DNA of 43,785 nucleotides. Origin: Chitinophaga pinensis. GTDB lineage: Bacteria > Bacteroidota > Bacteroidia > Chitinophagales > Chitinophagaceae. The position numbers and the translations under genes were made by a program. Positions 25,667 to 34,222 of this stretch are shown here, in pieces. Position 1 is the stretch's first letter; each line of letters begins with the position of its first letter. The stretch covers positions 1-43,785 of the forward strand of contig CAMCMP010000025.1 of the NCBI GenBank assembly GCA_945876095.1, written 5' to 3'. Under the pieces are notes generated by a model that worked only from the letters and a program-made list of their open reading frames with translations, did not search any database and was not told where the DNA came from.

Positions 25667-26959
25667 CTAACTTCCTTCATCAACAGAAATAGAAGGTTTA
25701 TCAAAATAATAAATTATCCCCCCTAGCCCTAATACTGCTAAGCCAATTAGACTTTCCGTTGGTCGATCAATAAGCGTGAATGTTAATACCCATGCGTTAA
25801 ATAATAAAAACAAAATTTGTAGTACTGGTTTGAAAGGACTTTTAAAAGTAGCGGAATTATTTTTTGGAAGAAACAAACTAGTAGCTACGGTAAGAGATCC
25901 CATCAATTGAAGTACAAAACCCGCGTACAATAATATTCTTTCGAAAGAGCCTGTTAATGTCAAAAGAATTGATATGATCACGTGAGCCCAAATAGCTGCT
26001 ACAGGAATACCATGTTTATTTTTTTTAGCCAATGGTTTCCATAATTTATTTTCATTAGCCATTGCCCATGTTACTCTAGGTCCTACCCATAAATAAGAAC
26101 TAATAGTAGCTACTAATTGTATCGCAATAAAAATGCTTACCCACTTGCCGCCTGTAGAACCTAATAAATTATCAAAAGCGATAAAAGTAACTTCCTCCTT
26201 TCCTTGAAGTTGAGTTACTGAAGCATTTTTCAATAAAACCAGTTGAAACAATACATATACTATTGCAACAAATAAGGTACTTCCTATTAAAGCCCTTGGA
26301 AGATTTTTAGAAGGGTCTTCTATTTCATCCACCACATAGGCAGCAGCATTCCAGCCTGTATAAGCAAATGCTACGTATACCATTGAAACTGCAAAGCCAG
26401 ATTGCACCACATCATGTTTCCAACTATTTGTCCAATTCAATGCAGTATTTACATTTCCTTGAATTAAGAATCCAATCACAACCAAAAAAACTATGAAACC
26501 AATTTTTATAAGGGTAGAAACATTTTGAAGTTTACTACTATGCCGAATGGTAAAACTATGCAGTAAGCCGATTACCAAAATAATACCAATAGCTAAATAA
26601 ACATTCCCATGCAATCCAAAAGGGGAAAGGTATTTTGTAAAGGCCATTGCTGCCAATGCAACGGGTGCCGAAAAACCAACCATCAAGCCAGCCCAAGCAG
26701 AAAGATAACCCATCAATGGGTGAAAGACCCTTGATAAATAAATATAATCGCCTCCAGATTCTTTAAAATGTGTTCCTAATTCAGCATAGGCAAATGCTCC
26801 AAATAAAGCAAGTAAACCTCCCAGCAGCCAAAGCAATAAAATACTCCAAGTATTTTGAACTGCGGATAATTGAAAGCCTACACTAGTAAAAACGCCCGTA
26901 CCTATCATATTGGCTACCACGATAGCAGATGCGGTATAAATGGTTATTTTCTTTTTCAA
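25667..26959 (-). CDS. APC-family amino acid permease
   Basis: 430 aa with about 12 membrane segments. The first helix has SAIVVANMIGTGVFTSVGFQ, the unwound substrate-binding motif of APC/LAT carriers. FKESGGDYIYLSRVFHP and YTGWNAAAYVVDEIEDPSKNLPRAL are also typical. It resembles the LAT-like exchangers or uniporters more than cationic amino-acid carriers; the substrate is not predictable. It stands alone, between the bidirectional terminator and the rpsG terminator. Confidence 0.88.
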   Translation of the reverse strand: MKKKITIYTASAIVVANMIGTGVFTSVGFQLSAVQNTWSILLLWLLGGLLALFGAFAYAELGTHFKESGGDYIYLSRVFHPLMGYLSAWAGLMVGFSAPVALAAMAFTKYLSPFGLHGNVYLAIGIILVIGLLHSFTIRHSSKLQNVSTLIKIGFIVFLVVIGFLIQGNVNTALNWTNSWKHDVVQSGFAVSMVYVAFAYTGWNAAAYVVDEIEDPSKNLPRALIGSTLFVAIVYVLFQLVLLKNASVTQLQGKEEVTFIAFDNLLGSTGGKWVSIFIAIQLVATISSYLWVGPRVTWAMANENKLWKPLAKKNKHGIPVAAIWAHVIISILLTLTGSFERILLYAGFVLQLMGSLTVATSLFLPKNNSATFKSPFKPVLQILFLLFNAWVLTFTLIDRPTESLIGLAVLGLGGIIYYFDKPSISVDEGS

Positions 26960-27125
26960 AAAGACTGTTTTTATTAAAGTAGTAAAGTGCTATTTTTTTG
27001 ATAATCCTAACGAACACTAAATTACTTACTTAAATCACAGAATGTTGTTGGGAGAGAAAATAGATAGGAATTCATTGTTATACTACTGATGTTTTATTAA
27101 ATCCTTAAAGATATTTAAATCACAT

Positions 27126-27155
27126 AAAAAAAACCTTCCGTTTTGCGGAAGGCTT
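27126..27155 (-). terminator. rpsL-rpsG terminator
   Basis: Minus strand: CCTTCCG-CAAAA-CGGAAGG followed by eight T, 26 bp after the rpsG stop. It closes the short str operon before the permease gene. Confidence 0.9.
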
Positions 27156-27181
27156 TCAATAAACTATTAAAAAAAAATGAA

Positions 27182-27649
27182 TTAAATTCTAAAATGGGCA
27201 AATGCCTTGTTGGCTTCAGCCATACGATGGGTATCTTCTTTCTTTTTGTAAGCAGCACCCTCACCTTTACTTGCAGCTACTATTTCATTCGCTAATTTAT
27301 CAGACATGCTACGACCATTTCTATCGCGACTATATTTTACCATCCACTTAATACTTAAAGATACTTTTCTGTCGGTACGTACTTCAGCAGGTATTTGAAA
27401 AGTAGCACCACCAATACGACGACTGCGAACTTCTACTCCTGGAGTAATATTGCCCAATGCTTTCTTCCAAACCTCATAACCATTTTCTCCTGTTATTTTA
27501 GCTACTTTATCTAAAGCATCATAGAAAATAATATAAGCACCGCTCTTCTTTCCAGCCCACATTAAATTGTTTACAAAACGAGTAACTAATTTGTCGTTAA
27601 ACTTAGGGTCTGGTGCTAAGGGTATTTTTTTTGGTTGTGTCTTACGCAT
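27182..27649 (-). CDS. rpsG: 30S ribosomal protein S7
   Basis: 155 aa. [17 protein letters not shown] at the start, [16 protein letters not shown] and the signature [18 protein letters not shown] identify S7, which nucleates the 30S head and touches E-site tRNA. It follows rpsL after 53 bp. A strong terminator lies next, so fusA is not cotranscribed. Confidence 0.98.
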   Translation of the reverse strand: MRKTQPKKIPLAPDPKFNDKLVTRFVNNLMWAGKKSGAYIIFYDALDKVAKITGENGYEVWKKALGNITPGVEVRSRRIGGATFQIPAEVRTDRKVSLSIKWMVKYSRDRNGRSMSDKLANEIVAASKGEGAAYKKKEDTHRMAEANKAFAHFRI

Positions 27650-27702
27650 TGTTGTTTATTTATTATCGATCTACGATAAACGTGAAACCTGATTTATTAA
27701 AA

Positions 27703-28083
27703 TTATTTTTTTGCCTTTACTTTTTTAGTTCCGTATTTACTACGGCTTTGTTTACGGTCTTTTACACCAGCAGTATCCAAACTACCACGTACGATATGAT
27801 AACGTACACCTGGTAAATCTTTTACCCTACCTCCACGTATCAATACGATAGAGTGCTCTTGTAAATTATGTCCTTCACCAGGAATGTAGGCAATCACCTC
27901 AATCTTATTGGTTAAACGAACTTTGGCCACTTTACGCAATGCTGAGTTTGGCTTTTTAGGGGTAGTTGTATACACCCTTGTACAAACTCCACGGCGCTGT
28001 GGACAAGCATCTAAAGCTCTTGATTTGCTTTTGGCTCTAATAATTTCTCTTCCTTTTCTTACTAATTGTTGTATTGTAGGCAT
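27703..28083 (-). CDS. rpsL: 30S ribosomal protein S12
   Basis: 126 aa. [12 protein letters not shown] at the start, then [29 protein letters not shown] with the two Lys positions linked to streptomycin resistance in the wild-type state (TPKKPN and [10 protein letters not shown] blocks). S12 is the decoding-centre protein. It is the first gene of the str operon; its promoter −7 box lies 26 bp upstream. Confidence 0.98.
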   Translation of the reverse strand: MPTIQQLVRKGREIIRAKSKSRALDACPQRRGVCTRVYTTTPKKPNSALRKVAKVRLTNKIEVIAYIPGEGHNLQEHSIVLIRGGRVKDLPGVRYHIVRGSLDTAGVKDRKQSRSKYGTKKVKAKK

Positions 28084-28108
28084 TTTTAACCCTTTATTTT
28101 TTGGACGG

Positions 28109-28116
28109 CAAAGGTA
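28109..28116 (-). promoter_or_regulatory. rpsL-rpsG promoter −7 box
   Basis: TACCTTTG on the minus strand within CCTACCTTTGCCGTCC, 26 bp before the ATG. The −33 region is TTTTCG at suitable spacing, an imperfect TTTG. Confidence 0.65.
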
Positions 28117-28193
28117 GGAATTCTCATTTAAAAAACGAAAATTAATAATTAGTTTTTTTAAAACTGCAGCATATTGAGCTAAAAAACACTTAA

Positions 28194-28304
28194 AAACGCC
28201 TTTTAAACTTAAAATTTTAGCCTTTTTATTCTTCTAACCCTTGGAATTAAACCTTTTAAAAGAATAAAAAACGCCTTTACCCAAGATTTAGAACTTGGGT
28301 TTTT
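28194..28304. repeat. Relic of the repeat arm with inverted repeats
   Basis: 28207-28231 (CTTAAAATTTTAGCCTTTTTATTC) is about 90% identical to the 3' arm of copy B. TTTTTATTCTT (28223-28233) is inverted as AAGAATAAAAA (28260-28270). AACGCCTTT occurs twice (28195 and 28270 areas). ACCCAAG-8 nt-CTTGGGT plus four T (28279-28304) is a plus-strand terminator-like hairpin with no plus-strand gene upstream. Bases 28305-28395 hold nothing recognised. Confidence 0.45.
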
Positions 28305-28395
28305 AGCAATTATCTCAAGTAAAAATCTTTAAAAAACAGCCAAATAGGATAAAAAAGAGGCGGAAATGAATAAGTCTACTTTCAAAAAGATTTAT

Positions 28396-28700
28396 GCGAC
28401 CATTCGGAGAAGCTTTTGGCCCTTAAAATTTTAATCAGGGAATTTAATTTGAAATTATAGTTTTTTAAACGCCCTCGAATAAAAAGTGCTAGAAATTTGA
28501 AATATCAGCCGTTAAAAAATCAAGGCTGTCTGAGCCAGCACACCCTTTAAAGAAAAATAATCTACCGGCGAGTTCCTTGATTTTAGTCCGCCGCGGCGGA
28601 TTGATTTTTTTTGTTACTTTTTTGCATCAAGGCAAAAAAGTAAAAGCACTCTATTCCGAAAGGAATTTCAGAGCTAAATTGTTGACTTTATTTTATCGAT
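28396..28700 (+). repeat. Dispersed palindromic repeat, copy C (GC-palindrome variant)
   Basis: A boundary motif GCGACCATTCGGAGAAGC starts at 28396. The core 28470-28671 begins CGCCCTCGAATAAAAAGTGC. The 5' arm has GAAATTTGAAATATCAGCC; the 3' arm is replaced by the 14-base palindrome TCCGCCGCGGCGGA (28587-28600). The 12-bp hairpin is intact at 28614-28643. It lies 390 bp upstream of rpsL. From 28701 to the ilvE terminator nothing is recognised. Confidence 0.85.
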
Positions 28701-28786
28701 TAGTTTAACTATTATAGTAAATAGTCAAGTAACTAAAAAAAATACAACTAAGCAGTAAAGTAAGTTGCCTTGAGGGGCTTAAAAAA

Positions 28787-28816
28787 TAAAAAAAGCAGAT
28801 CAACTGATCTGCTTTT
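28787..28816 (-). terminator. ilvE terminator
   Basis: AAAAGCAGATC-AACT-GATCTGCTTTT, an 11-bp stem with a T-rich stretch on the minus strand, overlapping the last bases after the ilvE stop. Confidence 0.85.
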
Positions 28817-28821
28817 ATATT

Positions 28822-29892
28822 TTAGATTTTAAATAGCCAACCATGGGTGTCTGGCTCCAAGCCATATTTTACAGCATCCATCCTTCGCTTTACCTCCGGA
28901 GCGATGGTCCATTTATAAACATCAAATGTCATAACAAAATCTTTGTACTTCAATTCTTTTATCAATGAAATAGTTGCCGCGGTACCTGTTCCAAATATTT
29001 CATTCAAAATGCCTTTTTTATAGGCTTCCATAATTTCATCGATACTCAATGAGCGTTCTTCAACTTGGAATCCCATTTCTTTCAATAATACAATGGTACT
29101 ATCTCTTGTTACACCTTCCAATATTGTTCCCGACGATAGACCAGGTGTTATTGCAATATTATTGATAATAAAAAAAACATTCATTGTTCCACATTCCTGT
29201 ACATACTTGTGTTCAATGGCATCCATCCATAACACTTGGTCAAATCCTTTGTCATTTGCTTCAGTAGATGCAAGAAGTGCACCAGCGTAATTACCAGCTG
29301 CTTTTGCAAAACCAAATCCACCTTCTACCGCCCTAACATATTTTTCTTCCACCAAAATTCTCATAGGGGCAGCATAATAAGGTCCAGTAGGACTTAGTAT
29401 GATCAGGAATTTATATTTATCGCTTGGCTTTACTCCAATGGCTTCATCAGTAGCAAACATAAAAGGACGGATATACAATGCATGGTCAGCAACTTCGGGT
29501 ATCCAGTTACGTTCTATATCAATTAACAAACGCATACCCTCAATAAAAATACTTTCTGGTACTGCAGGCATTTGCATTCTTGCAGCAGAAATATTAAAAC
29601 GTCTAAAATTATCTTTCGGTCTAAATACTTGTGGATTTCCCGCCTGATCTTTATAGGCTTTTATTCCTTCAAAAATAGATTGGCCATAATGTATGGCAGC
29701 CAATGAAGGTGATAATTGTAAGGATTGATAAGGTACAATATTAGGCTTTTGCCATTGACCATTATCATAATCCACTTCCAACATATGGTCAGTAAAATAT
29801 TTCCCAAAAGGCACATTTTCTAAACTGATGCCTGCTAATTTGCTTTTTTCAACTTTAGTAATATTAAATCCTGCTTCTGATTCCATAATCAT
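28822..29892 (-). CDS. ilvE: Branched-chain amino acid aminotransferase
   Basis: 356 aa, class IV PLP aminotransferase of the longer BCAT type (eukaryote/Bacteroidota-like). It transfers the amino group between Glu and Leu/Ile/Val. GQSIFEGIKAYKDQAGNPQVFRP is near the start of the catalytic fold, the PLP Lys is in GGFGFAKAAGNYAGALLA, and VQECGTMNVFF, SGTILEGVTRDSTI and EIFGTGTAATISLI follow. ATG at 29892 or the next at 29886 are both possible. It is divergent from the next gene with 50 bp between, and ends in its own terminator. Confidence 0.95.
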   Translation of the reverse strand: MIMESEAGFNITKVEKSKLAGISLENVPFGKYFTDHMLEVDYDNGQWQKPNIVPYQSLQLSPSLAAIHYGQSIFEGIKAYKDQAGNPQVFRPKDNFRRFNISAARMQMPAVPESIFIEGMRLLIDIERNWIPEVADHALYIRPFMFATDEAIGVKPSDKYKFLIILSPTGPYYAAPMRILVEEKYVRAVEGGFGFAKAAGNYAGALLASTEANDKGFDQVLWMDAIEHKYVQECGTMNVFFIINNIAITPGLSSGTILEGVTRDSTIVLLKEMGFQVEERSLSIDEIMEAYKKGILNEIFGTGTAATISLIKELKYKDFVMTFDVYKWTIAPEVKRRMDAVKYGLEPDTHGWLFKI

Positions 29893-29942
29893 TAATTTTA
29901 CTGCAAAGAAACAAAATAAAATACAGAGTAAAATGCCGTTTT

Positions 29943-30443
29943 ATGAGTTTAGACAATATTAAACTTCCTCCACTTGTTTTACAGCAACTTTACACCCATT
30001 CTCTTATTGAGACAAAAAATACCCCCCAAATAGATGCCAACATAGGTGCAAAGGTGTTTTTAACCCTTGGAAATAACCAAAAAAAAGTACTGATTTTAGT
30101 GGAAATTGAGGAGACTTTATATCTGCCAGACAATCAACTGAATTTTTTATTAGGAATTTTAGCAGCTTGCAAGTTAACAATGGAAGATGTGGCTATTTTA
30201 AATATTAAAAGAAATCCTTCTGTTAATTATCAACTCTTCACAGCAGAATTGCAATCTGAAAAAGTATTTTTATTTGGAGTACAACCTGATCAAATTGAAT
30301 TGCCTGTCAAATTTCCAACTTATCAAATTCAAAACTATAATAATCAAATTTATTTAGCCGCGCCACCCTTATCAGATTTTCAAGATAATAAAGCAGAAAA
30401 AACTAGGTTATGGATCTGTCTTCAACAAATTTTCAATATCTAA
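29943..30443 (+). CDS. Possible DNA polymerase III psi-like (HolD-like) protein
   Basis: 166 aa, soluble, no signal peptide. The layout resembles the psi subunit: a short N-terminal segment with LQQLY, then a strand-helix region VLILVEIEETLYLPDNQLNFLLGILAACKLTMEDVAILN, a second strand block KVFLFGV, and the end AAPPLSDFQDNKAEKTRLWICLQQI, like the psi ending with Pro-x-Leu then a helix with LW. This is remote similarity seen by eye, not proof. rdgB follows after 4 bases, so they are cotranscribed. Without that match it would be a conserved hypothetical protein. Confidence 0.5.
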   Translation: MSLDNIKLPPLVLQQLYTHSLIETKNTPQIDANIGAKVFLTLGNNQKKVLILVEIEETLYLPDNQLNFLLGILAACKLTMEDVAILNIKRNPSVNYQLFTAELQSEKVFLFGVQPDQIELPVKFPTYQIQNYNNQIYLAAPPLSDFQDNKAEKTRLWICLQQIFNI

Positions 30444-30447
30444 TTTT

Positions 30448-31029
30448 ATGAATACCCTCATTTTTGCTACTAACAATCAGCATAAAGTAGATGAAGTAAG
30501 GCAGGTTTTAGGAAATCAATTTGCCATTATTACCTTGAAAGAAGCAGGAATAGAAATTGATATTCCCGAACCACATGACACCCTTGAAGCCAATGCTTCA
30601 GAAAAGTCTACTACCATCCAACAACTTACTGGAAAAAATTGCTTCAGTGAGGATACTGGATTAGAGATATCTTTTCTAAACGGTGCGCCGGGTGTAAAGA
30701 GCGCGCGATTTGCAGGAGAAGGCCGATCTTTTAAAGCTAATATTGAAAAGGTATTGCAACTGATGGCTGATACCACTCAACGACAAGCTCAATTTAGGAC
30801 CGTCATTTCACTGTTGTTGGATGGGAAAGAATTTCAATTTGAAGGAATTTGCGAAGGCGAAATTCTCACAGAAGAGAGAGGAGAAAAAGGTTTTGGTTAT
30901 GATCCGATATTTATTCCAAAAGGATCGAAACTCAGTTTTGCAGAAATGAACCCTGAACAAAAAAATGCTTGCAGTCATAGAAAAAAAGCAATGGACAAAT
31001 TGATATTATTTTTACAAACCAAACAGTAA
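30448..31029 (+). CDS. rdgB: dITP/XTP pyrophosphatase (RdgB/HAM1)
   Basis: 193 aa, usual length. It hydrolyses non-canonical purine triphosphates (dITP, XTP) to monophosphates, keeping them out of DNA. LIFATNNQHKVDEVRQVL near the start, CFSEDTGLEISFLNGAPGVKSARFAG in the centre, GEGFGYDP-type EKGFGYDPIFIP and the end SFAEMNPEQKNACSHRKKA are the family blocks. It is 4 bp after the possible psi-like gene. Confidence 0.96.
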   Translation: MNTLIFATNNQHKVDEVRQVLGNQFAIITLKEAGIEIDIPEPHDTLEANASEKSTTIQQLTGKNCFSEDTGLEISFLNGAPGVKSARFAGEGRSFKANIEKVLQLMADTTQRQAQFRTVISLLLDGKEFQFEGICEGEILTEERGEKGFGYDPIFIPKGSKLSFAEMNPEQKNACSHRKKAMDKLILFLQTKQ

Positions 31030-31088
31030 TGGATGGGTATTAAAAATTAAGTACTAATCTGCTCTCTATCAAAACAACTTTTCAATGA

Positions 31089-31634
31089 CTATATCATTTC
31101 AGCATCTAACTTTTTAAAAGCATACAACAGGCAACTTACATGCAAAGCCTGAACAATTTCATTACTAGAAAGCATTGACCTTACCTCTTCTAATGGAATC
31201 TGCAGTAGTTCAATTTCTTCATTCGCATCTAAACTTTGTGAAGCTACTTTTTTACCTCCTCGAGCTAAGAACAAATAAGTATATCCAGATAAAACACCTG
31301 GATTAGCAGAAACCTTTCCTACACATTCAATAGAAGAAAATTTATATCCAGTTTCTTCCAATAGCTCACGCTCAATAGCAATTAAGGGTTCTTCGCCCGG
31401 ATCAGAAAAGCCACCTGGCAATTCAATAATAGTCTCCTCCAGCGGATGTCGATATTGCCTCTCCATCAATACATTGCCCTCTTCAGTAATCGCCAATGCA
31501 CAAACTGTTGTCGGTAACTCTACCACATAATAAGACGCTATCATTTTTCCTGCAGGAGTTTGACACACATCTTTTCTAGCAGTAAAATAAGGATGCTTGG
31601 AGATATATTCAGAAGACAATTTTTTCCAATTCAT
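31089..31634 (-). CDS. Nudix hydrolase, ADP-ribose pyrophosphatase-like
   Basis: 181 aa from the ATG at 31634 (MNWKKLSSEYISKHPYF). The complete Nudix box GGFSDPGEEPLIAIERELLEETGY lies near residue 85-108, preceded by ETIIELP as in NudF-type enzymes. They cleave ADP-ribose or related dinucleotides with Mg. An upstream in-frame ATG at 31664 would lie inside a perfect hairpin and adds ten non-family residues, so it is rejected. It is the last of a same-strand run after the BstA-like gene. Confidence 0.88.
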   Translation of the reverse strand: MNWKKLSSEYISKHPYFTARKDVCQTPAGKMIASYYVVELPTTVCALAITEEGNVLMERQYRHPLEETIIELPGGFSDPGEEPLIAIERELLEETGYKFSSIECVGKVSANPGVLSGYTYLFLARGGKKVASQSLDANEEIELLQIPLEEVRSMLSSNEIVQALHVSCLLYAFKKLDAEMI

Positions 31635-31652
31635 GCTAACTATTTTAATGAT

Positions 31653-31698
31653 GCACGAAAACATGGTTGGTGTAATTATCCAATCAATATTTTCGTGC
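31653..31698 (-). promoter_or_regulatory. Strong hairpin before the Nudix gene
   Basis: GCACGAAAA (31653-31661) pairs with TTTTCGTGC (31690-31698), extended past one mismatch by AT/AT, with an inner TTGG/CCAA stem. There is no T-run on either side, so it is more likely a processing or translational element than a terminator. Confidence 0.5.
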
Positions 31699-31707
31699 CA
31701 ACTTAAT

Positions 31708-32232
31708 TTACCATTTCATCCTTTCTTTAAGAGCAGTAATATGTGCCACATGGTGTTTGCCATGCCATGCATAAGTGCCTAACATATGCCAAAGAGTAAT
31801 CTCCTTTTTTTGTTCAGGATGAAAGACCGTTCTTTCCAAATCTGTAGATGTAATTCCATTTAATAAGGCTCCCCATCTAGCATGTAAGGCATGTACCAAA
31901 GTAATTGAAACGTTAATCGGAACGATTTTACTGTCATTCAAATTTGCCCAAGCATTCTGAAGATAAGGCTTAATAGTAGGATTGTCTTCCGTAAGTCCTA
32001 GTTTAAAACGGATGAATGCATTCATATGACTATCTGCAATATGATGAATCAATTGCTTCACCGTCCATCCATCAGGTCGATAAGGTGTTTCGATTTGGTA
32101 TTCATCTAAATTCTGAATGGAATTTTCAAGTTCATTTGGCAAAAACATAATTGCAATGAGTCTCTGTTTTAACAGGTCATCTGAAAATGGCTGCGGAACA
32201 TATTTACCGATTGGATAACTAAGATCTTCCAT
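31708..32232 (-). CDS. DinB-superfamily protein, BstA/YfiT-like
   Basis: 174 aa. Starts DLSYPIGKYVPQPFSDDL, like Bacillus YfiT/BstA. The metal-binding His are in QLIHHIADSHMNAF (near residue 66) and WHGKHHVAHI (near 158), the DinB four-helix triad pattern. YfiT was described as a putative metal hydrolase; BstA is a bacillithiol S-transferase. Substrate here is unknown. It is 22 bp after the FKBP gene. Confidence 0.85.
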   Translation of the reverse strand: MEDLSYPIGKYVPQPFSDDLLKQRLIAIMFLPNELENSIQNLDEYQIETPYRPDGWTVKQLIHHIADSHMNAFIRFKLGLTEDNPTIKPYLQNAWANLNDSKIVPINVSITLVHALHARWGALLNGITSTDLERTVFHPEQKKEITLWHMLGTYAWHGKHHVAHITALKERMKW

Positions 32233-32254
32233 AAATTAAATTTAAAGTGTAAAA

Positions 32255-33013
32255 CTATTTTGTAATTGCTGGTTTAATTGCTAAAAGCTCCATTTCAAAT
32301 ATTAATACAGCTCCTCCAGGAATATCTGCACCTGCCCCTCTTTCACCATAGCCAAGTTCACTAGGAATATATACTTTGAATTTATCTCCAATGTGCATCA
32401 TTTGCAGTATTTCTGTCCATCCTCTAATTACACCTGCAACTGGAATAGTAAGTGGCTCACCTCTGTCATAAGAGTTGTCAAATTTAAAACCATTGATTAA
32501 AGTCCCTGCATAATGCGCTACTACTGTATCTTGTAAAGCTGGCTTCGCAGAATTTGCATCGCCCTTTTTTAATACTTCATACTGCAATCCATTAGGTAAG
32601 CTGATAACACCAGGCTTCTTTTTATTAGCCGCTAAAAAAACATTTCCTTGAGATTTTACTAACTCATTTTTTTTAGCCATGCTGCCTTGGATTTTTTCTT
32701 GGATACAAGTACTGGATTGCTGCTCATTCATCAAGTAGGGTTTTTTATTAAATACATCATCCATTGCCCTTTGCATAGCTGCATTACTAATTTTATCAAT
32801 CCCCTGCTTAATCAAATTGTTGGCAATATTTAATCCCAATGCATAACTAAAGGAGTCTTCTAAATTTTTTAATATGCTCATCTGCGGTTTAGCAATCGGT
32901 TTTGAAATTTGTTGAGCCGCTGGATTGACAACTTTTAACTTTGGTTTTGTCTGTGCTTGAACAGTAAGGCATGCAATCATTGATACACTAACTGCTAAAA
33001 AAAAATGCTTCAT
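32255..33013 (-). CDS. Secreted FKBP-type peptidyl-prolyl isomerase
   Basis: 252 aa. Signal peptide MKHFFLAVSVSMIACLTVQAQ. An N-terminal helical dimerisation domain (SFSYALGLNIANNLIKQGIDKI, as in FkpA/Mip) precedes the FKBP domain from about residue 140: VVAHYAGTLINGFKFDNSYDRGEPLTIPV, VIRGWTEILQMMHIGDKFKVYIPSELGYGERG. A periplasmic folding helper for outer-membrane and secreted proteins. It is between the ABC ATPase gene (33 bp) and the BstA-like gene (22 bp), likely one operon. Confidence 0.92.
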   Translation of the reverse strand: MKHFFLAVSVSMIACLTVQAQTKPKLKVVNPAAQQISKPIAKPQMSILKNLEDSFSYALGLNIANNLIKQGIDKISNAAMQRAMDDVFNKKPYLMNEQQSSTCIQEKIQGSMAKKNELVKSQGNVFLAANKKKPGVISLPNGLQYEVLKKGDANSAKPALQDTVVAHYAGTLINGFKFDNSYDRGEPLTIPVAGVIRGWTEILQMMHIGDKFKVYIPSELGYGERGAGADIPGGAVLIFEMELLAIKPAITK

Positions 33014-33046
33014 TTCGTTGGATTGATTGTTTATAAATGATTAAAA

Positions 33047-33808
33047 TTATTCTGCTCTCATTTCTTTACCGGTAAGGCTGATAAAAACGTCCTCTAAATT
33101 AGCGGACTTTATAGGTTTAGGTTTTTCAAAACCCGATGCCACTAAATCATCAATCATTTTGTCAGGAGATGCCAAAGCTATAATTTTCCCCTCATCCATA
33201 ATGGCAATGCGGTCACATAATTGCTCTGCTTCATCCATATAATGGGTGGTAATAATTACAGTGGTTCCCTTTTCCCTAATAGCTTTTATCAAATCCCATA
33301 AATTTCTTCGTGCTTGAGGATCAAGACCAGTTGTAGGCTCATCTAGAAACACAATTTTAGGTTGGTTGATGAGGGTGGTGGCAATTGAAAAACGTTGCTT
33401 TTGTCCCCCACTCAATTGCTTGTATTTACTCTTCGCTTTTTCTGTAAGATTTACCAATTGAAGTAATTCCATTGCATCCACTTCTTGATTATATAATCCA
33501 GAAAACAATTCTATTAACTCCAATAAATTTAATCCAGGATAAAATCCAGACGTCTGCAATTGAACGCCGATTATTTTTTTAATATTATTAGGTTCATTAT
33601 CAAGATTCATTCCATCCACTATCACTTCTCCACTTGTTTTTTGACGCAGCGTCTCCATTATTTCAAGGGTAGTAGATTTTCCAGCACCATTTGGACCTAA
33701 CAATCCAAATATCTCTCCTTCCAACACATCAAATGATATATCCTTTACAGCTTCAAAAAGTCCGTAATTTTTTCTTAGATTTTTTACCGAAATAATTATA
33801 TCATTCAT
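33047..33808 (-). CDS. ABC transporter ATP-binding protein
   Basis: 253 aa. Walker A GPNGAGKSTT near residue 39, Q-loop VQLQTSGFYPGLNLLEL, signature LSGGQKQRFSIATTL, Walker B PKIVFLDEPTTGLDP, switch His TTHYMDEAEQL. This is the drug/lipid-export type (DrrA/CcmA-like ABC-2 ATPase). No membrane partner is in the window; the run continues with a FKBP protein instead. The partner permease may be elsewhere, or the gene may be incomplete as a system. Confidence 0.93.
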   Translation of the reverse strand: MNDIIISVKNLRKNYGLFEAVKDISFDVLEGEIFGLLGPNGAGKSTTLEIMETLRQKTSGEVIVDGMNLDNEPNNIKKIIGVQLQTSGFYPGLNLLELIELFSGLYNQEVDAMELLQLVNLTEKAKSKYKQLSGGQKQRFSIATTLINQPKIVFLDEPTTGLDPQARRNLWDLIKAIREKGTTVIITTHYMDEAEQLCDRIAIMDEGKIIALASPDKMIDDLVASGFEKPKPIKSANLEDVFISLTGKEMRAE

Positions 33809-34222
33809 ATCCTAAACGCCAAAAATGGTTTTAATCCTTTATAAATTTTACAACTATTCCAATAGATGCAAATTGATAATGATCACCTTATTTTATTGTA
33901 AAAGTAACGAAAGAACCAACAATTCAAATGCATTTAACAGTTAAATAAACTCAACTAAGCTTCTTTTATTTTTATAATTGGCACAATACTCATAAAAAAA
34001 TAAGGATTTACTTATTTTACTGCTACTACTATTGGTAAGAATTTCATCGATACCCGAAATAAATATTGAAGTGCTCGTCGATTTAATTGGTAGTTTTCAA
34101 AATCAACCATCATTGAGCAAGAGATAATTTCAGATTGCCAATTTTACAATTTAGATTTGCAATATAAAATAAGTAGAAAAAATATCTATTTAATACTGTA
34201 CGTTTTAAAATATTTATCATAA
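33809..34222. other. 414-bp divergent spacer
   Basis: Between the ABC ATPase and aspartate kinase genes. A/T-rich, without an ORF, repeat copy or strong hairpin. The only assigned element is the −7 box TAGATTTG (34152-34159) for aspartate kinase. A CAATTTG-like box facing the ABC gene near 33868 is too weak to call. Confidence 0.5.
34152..34159 (+). promoter_or_regulatory. Candidate aspartate kinase promoter −7 box
   Basis: TAGATTTG fits TAnnTTTG. TTTC at 34128-34131 is at the right distance for −33 but off by one base. The leader would be about 60 nt. Confidence 0.45.

Noticed and set aside
28279..28304. True plus-strand terminator
   Set aside because: The hairpin has a short T-run but no plus-strand gene upstream; treated as a relic within the repeat-rich spacer.
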